6,689 nucleotides of DNA from Bacteroidales bacterium (GTDB lineage: Bacteria > Bacteroidota > Bacteroidia > Bacteroidales > VadinHA17): the NCBI GenBank assembly GCA_003518245.1, contig DOZA01000006.1, forward strand, positions 1 through 6,689, in the 5' to 3' direction. The translations under genes and the position numbers were made by a program. The notes below the pieces were generated by a model. The model was not told the DNA's origin and searched no databases. It saw only the letters and a program-made list of their open reading frames with translations. This document shows, piece by piece, positions 4,922 through 6,689 of the stretch. The first letter of the stretch is position 1. Every line of letters starts with the position of its first letter.

Positions 4922-6689
4922 GTGAAAGACAATAAAGCATTAATACAAAACAAATACAGGGCTCTTCTCAGGGCATCAACGAAAATTGTGGAGGGCAAGG
5001 ACGATCAAAGAAAAGTAAGAAAGGCACTGGAATTGCTTGTTAAATGCCTCGGGGATGAAAAAACAATTACAGGCGAATCATCTGTGGTACATGCACTTTC
5101 GGTTGCAAGAATAGTGGTTGAGGAAATGGGTCTTGGACTTACATCATTGATAGCTTCTATTTTGCATGGCTGTGCCGGCAAGGATGATTTTAATGATAAG
5201 GAAATAGAAGATTTCTTCGGAAATAATGTTTTGAAGATCCTCGTAGGACTGGCAAACATTGAAAATATAGAAACAACCAGGTCAACATATCAGGCTGAGA
5301 TCTTCCTTAAGCTCATTCTCAGTCTTGCTGATGATATCAGGGTGATATTGATTAAACTGGTTGAACGCCTTGAATATATGAGGAGGCTGGATGGAGCAAA
5401 GGTTGATGTCAGACTGAGGCTTGCTTCTGAGTCATATTTCCTTTATGCGCCCCTGGCTCACCGACTAGGATTGTATAAACTCAAATCGGAAATGGAAGAC
5501 AGGGCAATGATGTACCTTGATCCGGCAGCTTACAGGGCTATAGAACAAAAACTAAAACAGACAACATCTTCACGTAACCGCTTAATACGTGATTTCTCCA
5601 CACCCCTAAAAGAGGAGTTGGACAAGCTAAAAACCAGATATGAAATAAAAGGCCGTACTAAATCTATTCACTCTATCTGGCAGAAAATGAAACGACAGGG
5701 GGTTGAATTTGAGGAGGTTTATGATGTATTTGCAGTAAGGATTATTCTGGATACAGAAAAAGAAAAGGAAAAAGCTGAATGCTGGCATGTATATTCTGTT
5801 GTAACCGATATGTATCAGCCCAATCCAAGCAGATTGAGAGACTGGATATCAGTGCCTAAGTCAAATGGATATGAATCATTGCATACAACAGTAATAGGTC
5901 CAAGGAACAAATGGGTAGAGGTTCAGATCCGTTCGAAACGCATGAATGAAATAGCCGAAAAAGGACTGGCTGCACATTATAGGTATAAAGGAAATGATGG
6001 AGACAGGGCTATAGATAAATGGCTGATGCATATACGTGACCTGCTGGAGTCGTCTGGTGAGCAGGATAAGGAACTGATCGACCAGGTAAGGTCAGGCCTG
6101 TATACCGATGAAGTATTTGCATTTACACCAAGGGGCGATCTGAAAAGACTGGCCGCAGGAGCAACAATACTGGACTTTGCTTTTGAAATACATACACAGG
6201 TAGGAGAGAGCTGCGTGGGTGCTAAAGTAAACGGGAAAAATGTTGGAATAAAACATGTACTTGAAAATGGTGACCAGGTATCAATCCTGACTTCTAAAAG
6301 TCAGAAACCGAAACAGGACTGGCTGTCTTTTGTAGTTACAGGAAAGGCTAAAAACCGTATAAAAAGCGCCCTTAATGCAGAAAAAGTAAAAGTAGCAGCC
6401 GAAGGTAAGGAGATGCTGCTGAGAAGGCTAAAAAACTGGAAAGTAAACTATGATGATGTACTGGTAAAATCACTGCTGGATCATTTCAGGCTTCCTAATG
6501 CTACCGAACTGTATTACCAGATACAGTGTGAAAAAGTTGATCTTCAGGATATTAAGGATTATATCAAGCATACAGGACAAAAAAAGGAACCTGAAAAACC
6601 GGATAACGATGAGATAACTAAAAAAGCGCAGGAGGAAGTAGATAACAGGCTTGTCAAAGGAAGGGCCTTCAGTGACTATCTTATTATTG
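4922..6689 (+). CDS. relA: RelA/SpoT homologue, (p)ppGpp synthetase with degenerate hydrolase domain (partial, 3' end missing)
   Basis: A long RSH protein; 589 codons are visible and it runs off the window. It makes the alarmone (p)ppGpp from ATP and GDP/GTP in the stringent response. Hydrolase region (about 30-185): His57 and His82 remain, but the usual LHDxxED reads LHGCAGK (81-87) and KLADRLHNMR reads KLVERLEYMR (145-154), so the metal and catalytic acids are lost or changed. Synthetase region (about 225-350) is intact: GRTKSIHSIWQKM (244-256), catalytic-type Asp268 in EEVYDVFAVRI, KSNGYESLHTTV (313-324) and EVQIRS (333-338). TGS domain at about 396-456 (VFAFTPRGDL to GDQVSIL) keeps the His of FEIHTQVG; the helical region follows. 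Zinc-finger and ACT domains would lie beyond the edge. Start: an in-frame TAA at 4877 and no in-frame ATG until residue 69 make GTG 4922 the best choice. Predicted synthetase-only; a separate hydrolase should exist elsewhere in the genome. Confidence 0.93.
   Translation, partial: MKDNKALIQNKYRALLRASTKIVEGKDDQRKVRKALELLVKCLGDEKTITGESSVVHALSVARIVVEEMGLGLTSLIASILHGCAGKDDFNDKEIEDFFGNNVLKILVGLANIENIETTRSTYQAEIFLKLILSLADDIRVILIKLVERLEYMRRLDGAKVDVRLRLASESYFLYAPLAHRLGLYKLKSEMEDRAMMYLDPAAYRAIEQKLKQTTSSRNRLIRDFSTPLKEELDKLKTRYEIKGRTKSIHSIWQKMKRQGVEFEEVYDVFAVRIILDTEKEKEKAECWHVYSVVTDMYQPNPSRLRDWISVPKSNGYESLHTTVIGPRNKWVEVQIRSKRMNEIAEKGLAAHYRYKGNDGDRAIDKWLMHIRDLLESSGEQDKELIDQVRSGLYTDEVFAFTPRGDLKRLAAGATILDFAFEIHTQVGESCVGAKVNGKNVGIKHVLENGDQVSILTSKSQKPKQDWLSFVVTGKAKNRIKSALNAEKVKVAAEGKEMLLRRLKNWKVNYDDVLVKSLLDHFRLPNATELYYQIQCEKVDLQDIKDYIKHTGQKKEPEKPDNDEITKKAQEEVDNRLVKGRAFSDYLII

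Noticed and set aside
5005..5259. Minus-strand open frame of 84 codons
   Set aside because: It is antisense to the RSH hydrolase region, whose frame is clearly coding on the + strand.

Overview
The window looks like chromosomal DNA of a Bacteroidota organism, probably Bacteroidales or Marinilabiliales. This rests on AT-rich spacers without Shine-Dalgarno sequences, signal peptides ending in Ala|Gln, TAnnTTTG promoter boxes, and families typical of that phylum (DUF4252, a zinc-less membrane anti-sigma protein, a DUF6588-like outer-membrane protein). All genes read on the + strand. No RNA genes, CRISPR arrays or mobile elements were seen, and no gene-free stretch exceeds 300 bases.

Left part (1-678): the last 36 codons of a dihydroorotate dehydrogenase (pyrD), then an Lrp/AsnC-type regulator. 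An AT-rich imperfect palindrome sits just ahead of the regulator and could be its own operator.

Central part (811-3478): a compact run of five genes that I read as one regulatory unit. The order is an exported DUF4252 protein, an ECF sigma factor, an overlapping single-pass membrane protein in the anti-sigma position, a second exported DUF4252 protein and a third DUF4252-like protein with a lipoprotein signal. The likely scheme is a cell-envelope signalling module: the membrane protein holds the sigma factor at the inner membrane, and the DUF4252 proteins in the periplasm or on a membrane are sensors, partners or outputs. The sigma/DUF4252 association is, from memory, recurrent in Bacteroidota. 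What is less expected here is three divergent copies with different localisation signals flanking one sigma/anti-sigma pair, and a run of nine A bases at the gene junction where slippage would fuse the sigma factor to its membrane partner.

Right part (3615-6689): a stand-alone predicted outer-membrane protein (DUF6588-like) behind a promoter region rich in dyad symmetry, then a long RelA/SpoT homologue cut by the window edge. The latter keeps its (p)ppGpp synthetase residues but has lost several hydrolase catalytic residues, so it is predicted to be a synthetase-only RelA-type enzyme starting at GTG.
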